NCBI GenBank assembly: GCA_002839205.1
Contig: PGXP01000117.1
Location: forward strand, 1 to 5,853
Origin: Spirochaetae bacterium HGW-Spirochaetae-9
Lineage (GTDB): Bacteria; Spirochaetota; Spirochaetia; Treponematales; Rectinemataceae
DNA length: 5,853 nt
Direction of reading: 5' to 3'
Notes under the pieces: model-generated
The model's input: only the letters and a program-made list of their open reading frames with translations
Told to the model about the DNA's origin: nothing
Databases searched by the model: none
In this document: piece after piece, positions 1 to 5,853 of the stretch
Position numbering within the stretch: the first letter of the stretch is position 1
How the letters are laid out: every line of letters begins with the position of its first letter
Position numbers and translations under genes: made by a program

Positions 1-804
1 AACCTTGAATATCGCCTCAAGTTCGTTCGGTGTCAGGGATCCGGTGAGGCTGGAGAAGGCGGCGAGCGGGCTGGCGGATAGGCCGTCGGGGGCGCCATCC
101 GCTGCCCTGCCTGAAGCGTCTATCGCCCTGAAGGCGACGGGAAAAAGGATGCGCCGCTCCCGATAGATCAGTGAGCCTGCCGTGAGGAAAAAATCTCCGA
201 GGGCTTTCAGGAAGGCCGGTTCATCTTCGCTGCCCTGAGCGAGGCGGTTCTGAAAGCCCAGGGCGTCGTCCTGGAGGGCCCACATGAGCTTGACGCATGC
301 GTGACGAGGCGAGGTGCTTTCGAAGAGGGGGAAAAGCTCGTTTTGAAGGGCCACGTAGTGATGGCGCAACAACCCGAAGCCCGCAATCCTCCCGCGCAGT
401 TCCCCGTGTTTCGTTTCGCTCGATCGCGCCTCCCTCGCCAGCCCTTGGATGACCCTCATCTCAGCTTCGATTGTGCAGTTTTCGGCCTCAAGGCGGGCCA
501 GGAGGCTGTCGTTCGGGTAGGAGGGGAGGGCTTCGGCGTCCAGGCCTCTGGAGACGGAGCGAATGAATCGCGCCACGGGCAGTTTCCACAATTCGATGCC
601 ACTGACCATGCCGGCGGCTTTCCCGCCACGCGGGGCTTCGCTGAGGACGATGTCCAGCGCCTCGTTGACCTCGAAGGCCGTGGCGCTGGACAGGACGCTG
701 TCGTAGCGGTCGAACACCTCGCGTGACACGGGGCCGCCCTCAAGCAGCCCCAGGTACTCCACGAGGAGAGCGACATGCTTGTTCCCGTTGCGAATAAGTT
801 CCAT
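1..804 (-). CDS. DUF438 / hemerythrin-like / PAS-type protein, 3' end outside window
   Basis: The frame read from 804 down to 1 is open for 268 codons and continues past the window edge. Residues 1-70 resemble the N-terminal DUF438 helical region; the opening MELIRN fits the usual start of that family. Residues 95-230 resemble the hemerythrin-like helical domain: LRHHYVALQNELFPLFE (146-162), then VKLMWALQDD, then SLIYRERRILFPVAF (211-225). These match, from memory, the family's HY..KENLLFP, PKVMWG.DDE and KEENILFP signatures. Residues 253-268 (LTGSLTPNELEAIFKV) match the linker into the PAS domain, which should follow outside the window; such proteins are commonly about 400 residues. No signal peptide is seen, so it should be cytoplasmic. 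The family is thought to act in redox or gas sensing, but its function is not established. Several expected metal-site residues are changed. An in-frame ATG at 816 would add MIHK; neither start has a clear ribosome binding site, and I prefer 804 on family fit. Confidence 0.8.
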   Translation of the reverse strand, partial: MELIRNGNKHVALLVEYLGLLEGGPVSREVFDRYDSVLSSATAFEVNEALDIVLSEAPRGGKAAGMVSGIELWKLPVARFIRSVSRGLDAEALPSYPNDSLLARLEAENCTIEAEMRVIQGLAREARSSETKHGELRGRIAGFGLLRHHYVALQNELFPLFESTSPRHACVKLMWALQDDALGFQNRLAQGSEDEPAFLKALGDFFLTAGSLIYRERRILFPVAFRAIDASGRAADGAPDGLSASPLAAFSSLTGSLTPNELEAIFKV

Positions 805-823
805 TTTATGGATCATTTTCTTG

Positions 824-834
824 AAAAAGCTTGC
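824..834 (+). repeat. 11-bp direct repeat, copy 1 (AAAAAGCTTGC)
   Basis: AAAAAGCTTGC occurs here and again exactly at 958-968. This copy sits immediately upstream of the minus-strand start codon, while the other sits upstream of the plus-strand promoter. Each copy is followed by one orientation of the octamer TTGACAAG: CTTGTCAA at 836-843 here and TTGACAAG at 984-991 at the other. The arrangement suggests shared control elements for the divergent genes, although chance cannot be excluded. Confidence 0.4.
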
Positions 835-894
835 CCTTGTCAAGGAATAATTGAATATTTATAGATATTAAAAAACATATATATAAAATATCTC

Positions 895-909
895 CTGCAC
901 CAGTTGCAG
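895..909. repeat. Inverted repeat CTGCA-N5-TGCAG
   Basis: CTGCACCAGTTGCAG has perfect 5-bp arms around a 5-bp centre and lies in the middle of the divergent region, just beyond the AT-rich block. Its spacing would suit a dimeric repressor or activator. There is no direct evidence that it is an operator. Confidence 0.25.
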
Positions 910-957
910 CCCTGCGTGGTATCTCGAAGCGCAATTTCATTATAGCGAGACTGCCTT

Positions 958-968
958 AAAAAGCTTGC
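958..968 (+). repeat. 11-bp direct repeat, copy 2 (AAAAAGCTTGC)
   Basis: Exact second copy of the 11-mer at 824-834. It lies 15 bp before the -35 box of the predicted plus-strand promoter and partly runs into the palindrome at 969-978. Confidence 0.4.
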
Positions 969-978
969 TTAAGCTTAA
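969..978. repeat. Perfect 10-bp palindrome next to the -35 element
   Basis: TTAAGCTTAA is its own reverse complement and ends 5 bp before the -35 box of the plus-strand promoter. Its position suits a regulator binding site, but in AT-rich DNA a palindrome this short may be chance. Confidence 0.3.
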
Positions 979-983
979 TAAAT

Positions 984-1012
984 TTGACAAGACGATTTCG
1001 GTACGCTAGTAT
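984..1012 (+). promoter_or_regulatory. Predicted sigma-70-type promoter of the large Ig-repeat gene
   Basis: A perfect -35 TTGACA (984-989) is followed by a 17-bp spacer and a -10 TAGTAT (1007-1012), which matches TATAAT at 4 of 6 positions including the important first, second and last bases. The predicted transcription start is about 1019-1020, giving a leader of roughly 116 nt before the large gene. The element lies just downstream of the palindrome TTAAGCTTAA (969-978), a plausible but unproven regulator site. This is the best promoter match I found in the intergenic region. Confidence 0.65.
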
Positions 1013-1019
1013 TCTTGTA

Positions 1020-1139
1020 ATGAGCAAAAGTCATCAGAAAAACCATGTTTTCCTGTCGGACTCGGAGCGCAGCCTGTCGGCTCGTATCCATCATAGGTCA
1101 GTAGAAGTCAATTTTCCCCTTTATGGAGGACAATCATGA
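1020..1139 (+). CDS. Possible 39-codon upstream ORF overlapping the large gene (speculative)
   Basis: An ATG at 1020 opens a 39-codon frame ending in TGA at 1137-1139. The stop overlaps the ATG of the large gene (1136-1138) as ATGA, a layout typical of translational coupling. The predicted peptide begins MSKSHQKNHVFLSDSERS and is polar and basic with no signal or membrane segment; I do not recognise it. There is no Shine-Dalgarno sequence before it. However, the predicted transcription start (about 1019-1020) coincides with this ATG, so it could be translated as a leaderless message. A frame of this length arises easily by chance, so this is a candidate only. Confidence 0.3.
   Translation: MSKSHQKNHVFLSDSERSLSARIHHRSVEVNFPLYGGQS
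1052..1084 (+). repeat. Direct repeat CCTGTCGG(A)CTCG, two copies 21 bp apart
   Basis: CCTGTCGGACTCG (1052-1064) and CCTGTCGGCTCG (1073-1084) differ by one inserted base and start 21 bp apart, close to two helical turns. They lie in the transcribed leader of the large gene. They could be a protein binding site on DNA or RNA, or part of the upstream ORF, where they encode LSDS and LSAR. Confidence 0.35.
1125..1129 (+). promoter_or_regulatory. Strong ribosome binding site of the large gene
   Basis: GGAGG lies 6 nt before the ATG at 1136, near-ideal spacing. It decides the start codon, which is also supported by the signal peptide that begins right after it. Confidence 0.9.
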
Positions 1140-1234
1140 ATAAAGTAGCAAACTCGAGCAAGCCGAACGCTTTTGGCAGGACCCTCATCGTTCTCGTCAT
1201 CTTGCTGACAATTGCAGCGGTCCCAGCCTTTGGA
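1136..1234 (+). other. Sec signal peptide of the large protein
   Basis: Residues 1-33 show a basic n-region (K3, K9, R15), a hydrophobic core (TLIVLVILLTIAAV, 16-29) and a likely signal peptidase I site after A31-F32-G33, before Q34. No lipobox cysteine is present, so it is not a lipoprotein. This predicts export across the cytoplasmic membrane. Confidence 0.85.
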
Positions 1235-4200
1235 CAGATAAAGAGCGCCCGGGCACGAGTGCTGCAAACTCCTGGAAGTATTATCACTACAAAGAAAGCA
1301 AATTTCCAGGCTGGCGACATCTTGGGGACGCCTTTGATTTCAATCGATGTAGTCAATGGAGTTGGTGATACGTATTTGATGATGGAGTTGGAAATTAATT
1401 TTTCCGGCATTGAAGAATGGAAACAAGATAAGATAAATGTAAAAATTGTCAGGCAACTATTATCAAATAATAGTATCACTTTCACAAATACTAAGTTGCT
1501 TGAATACACAAATGACATCCAAGATTTCACAATGGAAGGTGATCTGGTTGCACACACTGGAGTGACAGGCCTAGGCGATATAGCGAATATGAAAAGCATC
1601 CCGGAGGGAGAAATTTCTATTAAGCTATCAGCCTATGAGGTAGTTCTTAATGATACTTCTGATATAAAAAAAGGGAATCAATCCGAAACGCTTAAATCAA
1701 CAGAAACTGTTACTTTTAAAGTTGTTCAAATCGGTGCGCTTGAGAATATTACACTTCCAGCCTATACACCCTCTCTGGATAAGTTGATGCTTAAATTCCA
1801 GGTTCCAAAGATCCCCGTTTACAATGAATCAAATCTCAAATCGACATCGACGACAAAAATAGAGATCGACGGCCCGGGTGTTGCTAAGTATTCTGCGAAG
1901 AAGGATCATGCAAAATCGACCGATCCCGACAATTTCAAAGGATGGCCTTCAGATACGGACGAAGGTTTTGTGACCTACGACCTGAGCGCGCTGAAGTTCC
2001 GTGCCGGCGGCTCGTATTCGACGGTGATCAGCTTCAATGACTGGAATGACAAGCCAATCACGTCAAAGACGGTGACATTCAGTTTTCCGACGCCAAGCTT
2101 CTCTGCCAAGGCTACGGTAGCGGCCGACGATCCTTTCAGACCCGAATTTTCGTGGAAATATGCTGTCACTGATTATTCGGCCTGGACCAAGGAATACCGC
2201 CTCTATATCAACGGGCAATACAAAGGATATACGACGGATACAAGCTACAAGCTGTCAGATCCGCTTCTGGCCAATACCACCTATACCTGGTATGTTATGC
2301 CCATAAATAAGGATGGAAGCGATTTCTTCGCCTCTCCCAGCGTTCAAACCTTTACAACGAAGGCCCATGCCGATCTTGGCGTTGCCATTGATGAGCCTGC
2401 AGCCAATGCCACCCTTCTCAAGGGCGAAACCTACACCTTCAGCGGAACGGCCACCTTCTATGATGGGGCCGAGCAGAATACCGCTTCATGGAAAATTGGA
2501 TCCGATACCAGAACCGGTATAGAGGTCAGCTACGCGCCGACACGGCGATATGCTGCCGGTACGCTGCCTGTATCGCTCACCGTCGCCGATACGCTCGGCT
2601 TGAGCAAGACATCGCCGGTCATCAACCTCACGGTGCTCGATCCGACGATCGCCATTCAGGGAGCGACGGCGAGAACCGTGGACAGGGTTCAGGCGACACG
2701 CTTCGCTGTGGATGCCACGAAGACACAGGATATTGCAGCCTATGCATGGTTCGTGAACGGCACACAGGTGGGCACGGGCGATCAACTGAATTACAGCTTC
2801 CCCGACAACGGGACCTACAATGTCCACGTCGAGGGCACGACCGCGGTCGATGTTCTCGGCATGAAAAAGACTGTTGCGTCGCCCAACGTTGTCGTCAAGG
2901 CATACTCCGCCGTTACGATGACGGCTCTGAGGGCGGCCGCCACTATCTATACCAATGAGGCCTTGAGCGTCTCCGTAGATACGACGGGCGATGCTGATGG
3001 CACGCTTATATCGACACTGACCTACAGCGTGGATGGTAAGGTATACAGGCTTGAGAGAACACCGGCTGCAAAAACGATCAGCGTCACCGGCCTTGCGGCT
3101 GGGAAGCACACTATAGATGCGACGTTGGTCGACTTATTAGGCAATACTTCTTCTCGGTCAATAGCAGTCAACGTCTATGAACCTCTCCAGTTTTCGATCA
3201 CACAGCCGACAGCCAACGCGGCCTTCTCGCCCGATGCGAGCATCCCTGTTTCCATCGCGGTGAGCACGGGACAGTATTCAAGCCTGTCGTGGAGCGTGGA
3301 TGCCACGACTATAGCCAACAGCAATTTTGAATCGGGATACCTGGGCAAGATGAGCCCTGGTGCGCACAGGATTATAGTGAGTGCAAGGGATCTCGCCGGC
3401 AAGGTTGTGACGGCCTCCGTGAACATCACCGTATTCAGCGACTTCCAGCTCAGCCTCCTTGCCCCGAATGCAGGGACAAAGCTCATTATCGGCAACACTG
3501 TCACAGCGATGGTAGGATTCGATAAAATAGCCGGCTCCCAGGTGGATTTGACCGACGCCGCACGACGGATTTCCTGGTTTGTGGACGGCAGGGATACAGG
3601 CAAGAAAGGCCTCGCCTATGTTTTCACCGGCGAAACTGCCGGCGACCAGACAATCTATGCCCGATACGAAAAAGAAGGCATGGTGAGAACGACGGCCGAG
3701 AGGACAATCACTGTCCGCGACATCGCCGAGCCGACCATCGCCAAGCCTGCGGCCGGAGCCAACATCATTTACGCCCTGGGCAACAGGATTGGGCTTGCGG
3801 CTTCGGGTGAACCGGGAGCCTCATTCTCCTGGTACATCGACAACAGCCTTGTCGCCATGGGCGCCGACACATCATTCAATCCCAACGGAATGGCCGGCCA
3901 GAAGCGACTGCGCCTGGTGACGAGCGCCTATGGGCGCAGCACCGAACAAGAGCTGGATTTCACCCTGGCGGTGAACAGCGCACCAACGCTCACGCTGTCG
4001 GCGCCTGCCATCCAACTCACCGGCGACTCCCTCACCTGGACAGCCTCAGCCACCGACGTCGAGGATCAGAACGTCCAGCCTTCAATAGAGATATTCTTCG
4101 ACGGGATTCTGCAGACGGCTGGTGCTGCCCGCATTCTCGGAGCAGGGGACCTGGGCACTCACACCCTCTCGGCGAAGGCGACGGACAGCATGGGCACGTC

Positions 4201-5853
4201 GACGACGCGGCAAGTGAGCATAAGAGTTGACCCCAAGGTATTTACGTTACAGGTACAGGCACCTGCCGACGGAAGAACATTCTACAGCGGCTATGACATT
4301 CCTCTCATGGCTTCCCTCGTCGACGTAAAGCCCGAGGTGGCGGGAGCAGGGAGCTTTGCCTGGAACATTCAGTATCTCGATGCCCCTGGTTTGAGCCAGG
4401 AAACCTTCACGGGTTCTTCGGCCGCATTCAAGCCCAAGGGGCTGGGGCAGATTGCGATCACGGCCCGTTATCTCGACTCGGGCGGAAAGGAGCGCGGAAC
4501 CAAACGCGTTACGGTAAAGGTGGAACGTGAAGCCCTCAAGCTGAGCATCTACTGGCCACATGGCTCGATGGTCAATATCGGCGACAGGCTGACGCCCAGC
4601 CTCCTCGGCTTGCCGGCCAACGCTGTGGCCTCGAGGGTCGTCTGGAAGCTTAATGGCACAACCATCGATTCTGTCGCCGCCCTTACGGCGCCAGCCGAAG
4701 CAGGATCCTATACTCTCGCCGCCGAATACACCGACAACGGCGGAACCGACAGGGCTGAAGTCGGTTTCCAGGTGAACGGACGCCCGAAGGTTACGATCAC
4801 CAATCTGGTATCGGGCGGACAGTATGTGGCGGGCAACCCCCTCGTCCTGGCGGCCAAGGTGGAGGACGACCAGGCCTATACCGGCACTCTGGCCTGGAAA
4901 AAGCAGGATGGAACCCCGATAGGCGAGGGGAATCCCTTCGTGCTGCGCGACGCGGCGGCTGGCGATTGGCAGATCGTGGCCACTGCCGTCGACAAGTATG
5001 GAGCATCGGCTGTCGACAGCATACAGCTGCGTCTCTATTCGCCCGTATCGGCGGTAACGGCTGTGGTGAACAATGGAGCCCCTGCCTATCTCATCTCAAC
5101 ACAGGGTACTCCTCTCAATGTAAAAGCCGAATTCACCGGAGGCATCGCGGCTTCGGCGTCGTGGACCTTGAAGCAAGGTGCCCTGGCTGTCTCCAAAGCA
5201 GGCAGGGAGGCGAACTTCCTCGCCAGCGAACTTTCTGCCTTCGTTGAGGCTCCCGCCGTGGTGAGCCTTGTGGTGAGCGACCCGGGTCTGGCCGATGCGG
5301 CAGCCAGGGAAGTGTTCAAGAAGGATTATCCTCTCAGCGTGGCCCGCAACGCCATGGCCACTTTGGCGAGCCCTGTGGCTGGGGACCTGGTCTGGGCGGG
5401 CAACGCGCTGCCCATCAAGGTAAATCTCGCGGGATTCACTGCGCCGACCTTCACCATGACGATCGACGGGACGAGGGTTGAAAGCGCTTGGCTGCCTCTC
5501 GAAAATGCGGGCCTCTACGGCACCACGATTCCTGCAACCTTGCTGGATGAAGAAGGCGTCTATCAGCTTTCCATCTCCGTGACGGGAAATGGAGCCACCC
5601 GGCTCATACCCTACACCCTCAACGTCTACCGGCAGCGATCGGGAATATTCGTCGACAAGGCGCCGACAGAGGTGGATCTGGAAAATGCCCCCGGCAGCGT
5701 GATGGCCACCGTGGAGGGCTTGAAGAATGTCAATGCCATACAGTGGCGGAGCGACGTGTCGATGACGCCTATTGGATCATCGCTCACGCTTGACCTCGCC
5801 GCGGCGGGATTGTTGCCTGGGGATCGTTCGATAACGGTGGAAGCCCTGTCGGG
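1136..5853 (+). CDS. Giant secreted Ig-like repeat protein, 3' end outside window
   Basis: This single frame has 1572 complete codons with no stop and runs off the window, so the full protein is larger. It starts at an ATG 6 nt after GGAGG. Residues 1-33 are a Sec signal peptide. Residues 34 to about 318 are a unique, probably beta-rich region containing IPEGEISIKLSAYEV (156-170). About 320-408 is a fibronectin type III-like module. From about 412 onward come roughly 13 Ig-like modules of 84-98 residues. Each has a core Trp or equivalent, often followed by a [VIL][DN]G turn (WFVNG 538, WFVDG 814, WYIDN 899, WKLNG 1170), and later a glycine turn before a beta strand (AGKHTI, PGAHRI, LGTHTL, AGSYTL, EGVYQL). 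No cysteine occurs. No catalytic motif, transmembrane anchor, LPXTG or autotransporter barrel is visible, but the C-terminus is missing. I infer an exported stalk, fibre or adhesin-like surface protein; ligand and anchoring are unknown. The 5' third is AT-rich and the rest GC-rich. Confidence 0.9.
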   Translation, partial: MNKVANSSKPNAFGRTLIVLVILLTIAAVPAFGQIKSARARVLQTPGSIITTKKANFQAGDILGTPLISIDVVNGVGDTYLMMELEINFSGIEEWKQDKINVKIVRQLLSNNSITFTNTKLLEYTNDIQDFTMEGDLVAHTGVTGLGDIANMKSIPEGEISIKLSAYEVVLNDTSDIKKGNQSETLKSTETVTFKVVQIGALENITLPAYTPSLDKLMLKFQVPKIPVYNESNLKSTSTTKIEIDGPGVAKYSAKKDHAKSTDPDNFKGWPSDTDEGFVTYDLSALKFRAGGSYSTVISFNDWNDKPITSKTVTFSFPTPSFSAKATVAADDPFRPEFSWKYAVTDYSAWTKEYRLYINGQYKGYTTDTSYKLSDPLLANTTYTWYVMPINKDGSDFFASPSVQTFTTKAHADLGVAIDEPAANATLLKGETYTFSGTATFYDGAEQNTASWKIGSDTRTGIEVSYAPTRRYAAGTLPVSLTVADTLGLSKTSPVINLTVLDPTIAIQGATARTVDRVQATRFAVDATKTQDIAAYAWFVNGTQVGTGDQLNYSFPDNGTYNVHVEGTTAVDVLGMKKTVASPNVVVKAYSAVTMTALRAAATIYTNEALSVSVDTTGDADGTLISTLTYSVDGKVYRLERTPAAKTISVTGLAAGKHTIDATLVDLLGNTSSRSIAVNVYEPLQFSITQPTANAAFSPDASIPVSIAVSTGQYSSLSWSVDATTIANSNFESGYLGKMSPGAHRIIVSARDLAGKVVTASVNITVFSDFQLSLLAPNAGTKLIIGNTVTAMVGFDKIAGSQVDLTDAARRISWFVDGRDTGKKGLAYVFTGETAGDQTIYARYEKEGMVRTTAERTITVRDIAEPTIAKPAAGANIIYALGNRIGLAASGEPGASFSWYIDNSLVAMGADTSFNPNGMAGQKRLRLVTSAYGRSTEQELDFTLAVNSAPTLTLSAPAIQLTGDSLTWTASATDVEDQNVQPSIEIFFDGILQTAGAARILGAGDLGTHTLSAKATDSMGTSTTRQVSIRVDPKVFTLQVQAPADGRTFYSGYDIPLMASLVDVKPEVAGAGSFAWNIQYLDAPGLSQETFTGSSAAFKPKGLGQIAITARYLDSGGKERGTKRVTVKVEREALKLSIYWPHGSMVNIGDRLTPSLLGLPANAVASRVVWKLNGTTIDSVAALTAPAEAGSYTLAAEYTDNGGTDRAEVGFQVNGRPKVTITNLVSGGQYVAGNPLVLAAKVEDDQAYTGTLAWKKQDGTPIGEGNPFVLRDAAAGDWQIVATAVDKYGASAVDSIQLRLYSPVSAVTAVVNNGAPAYLISTQGTPLNVKAEFTGGIAASASWTLKQGALAVSKAGREANFLASELSAFVEAPAVVSLVVSDPGLADAAAREVFKKDYPLSVARNAMATLASPVAGDLVWAGNALPIKVNLAGFTAPTFTMTIDGTRVESAWLPLENAGLYGTTIPATLLDEEGVYQLSISVTGNGATRLIPYTLNVYRQRSGIFVDKAPTEVDLENAPGSVMATVEGLKNVNAIQWRSDVSMTPIGSSLTLDLAAAGLLPGDRSITVEALS
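2093..2359 (+). other. Fibronectin type III-like module (residues about 320-408)
   Basis: The module shows the FN3 pattern: FSWKY with W340, then EYRLYINGQ, then LLANTTYTWYVMPINKDG and a closing FTT (406-408). The L..NTTYTWYV stretch followed by N..G and FTT is the usual FN3 end. It joins the unique N-terminal region to the Ig-like array. The call rests on motif recognition, not on a profile search. Confidence 0.65.
2369..5853 (+). repeat. Array of about 13 divergent Ig-like modules in the large protein
   Basis: Core hydrophobic anchors recur at residues W452, W538, Y630, W719, W814, W899, F988, W1076, W1170, W1254, W1343, M1441 and W1537, with spacings of 84-98 residues. Most modules also carry a glycine-led turn before a beta strand and end in a V.V or I.V strand leading into the next. 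Sequence identity between modules is low at protein level, and I noticed no long DNA repeats, so this is an old, diverged array rather than a recent tandem expansion. The last module is cut by the window end. Confidence 0.75.

Larger units (their letters stand above)
805..1135. other. AT-rich divergent intergenic control region
   Basis: This stretch separates the two divergent genes. From about 841 to 900 it is very AT-rich (runs such as ACATATATATAAAATA), then becomes mixed. It carries the plus-strand promoter, several short repeats, the 5' leader with a possible 39-codon ORF, and the ribosome binding site of the large gene. No known riboswitch consensus, RNA gene or terminator was recognised. 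Because the genes are divergent, no terminator is expected here. The minus-strand promoter is not clear. A TTGACA lies at 843-838 on the minus strand, but its best -10 (GAAAAT, 820-815) falls on the alternative start codon at 816. Confidence 0.8.

Noticed and set aside
301..726. Plus-strand 141-codon frame opposite the DUF438-type gene
   Set aside because: It lies fully antisense to a gene with recognisable family motifs, and its own translation resembles nothing known.
815..843. Minus-strand promoter TTGACA-N17-GAAAAT for the DUF438-type gene
   Set aside because: The -35 is perfect but the -10 is weak and overlaps the alternative start codon at 816. Transcription would begin about 4 nt before the ATG at 804, so I do not annotate it as a promoter.
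1039..1051. Small hairpin AAAAC-CAT-GTTTT in the leader
   Set aside because: A 5-bp AT-rich stem with a 3-nt loop is too weak to be a terminator or regulatory structure.
1020..1135. Riboswitch such as c-di-GMP class I in the 5' leader
   Set aside because: I compared the leader with the remembered conserved segments of that class and found no match.
1108..1599. Minus-strand 163-codon frame with hydrophobic stretches
   Set aside because: It is antisense to the signal peptide and N-terminal region of the large protein. Its hydrophobicity reflects the complement of AT-rich codons, and the plus-strand frame has a strong ribosome binding site and signal peptide.
2486..3109. Minus-strand 207-codon frame inside the Ig-repeat gene
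   Set aside because: It is antisense to the continuous Ig-repeat frame, is rich in Arg and Cys as expected of shadow frames in GC-rich DNA, and shows no domain.
3286..3309. Hairpin GTCGTGG-N10-CCACGAC
   Set aside because: It has a perfect 7-bp stem but lies inside the coding frame with no T-tract and no disruption of the Ig-like module, so it is probably incidental.

Overview
The window holds two divergently oriented protein-coding genes, both cut by the window edges, separated by an AT-rich control region. No rRNA, tRNA, CRISPR array or transposase was seen. The two protein types, a DUF438/PAS sensor-like protein and a very large secreted Ig-repeat protein, point to a bacterium, probably with an anaerobic lifestyle. 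A spirochaete-like or similar host is only a guess, because nothing here fixes the taxonomy.

Left part (1-804, minus strand): the first 268 residues of a DUF438-type protein. It has an N-terminal DUF438 helical region, a degenerate hemerythrin-like helical domain, and a linker ending in the sequence that normally leads into a PAS domain. The PAS domain itself lies outside the window.

Middle (805-1135): an AT-rich divergent intergenic region. It contains a good sigma-70-type promoter for the right-hand gene (TTGACA, 17-bp spacer, TAGTAT), several short direct and inverted repeats, and a strong ribosome binding site. A 39-codon upstream ORF starts almost exactly at the predicted transcription start, and its TGA overlaps the ATG of the large gene.

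Right part (1136-5853, plus strand): a single uninterrupted reading frame of 1572 visible codons, still open at the window end. It was checked codon by codon and contains no stop and no cysteine codon. The product has a Sec signal peptide, a unique N-terminal beta-rich region encoded by AT-rich DNA, one fibronectin type III-like module, and about 13 divergent Ig-like modules. The modules are marked by a tryptophan (or equivalent hydrophobic residue) recurring every 84-98 residues. It looks like an exported stalk, fibre or adhesin-type protein whose C-terminal anchor or effector domain is not visible.

Nothing in the sequence ties the two genes functionally beyond their shared divergent control region. 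The most unusual points are the base-composition switch inside the large gene, the apparently leaderless overlapping upstream ORF, and the altered metal-site residues of the hemerythrin-like domain.
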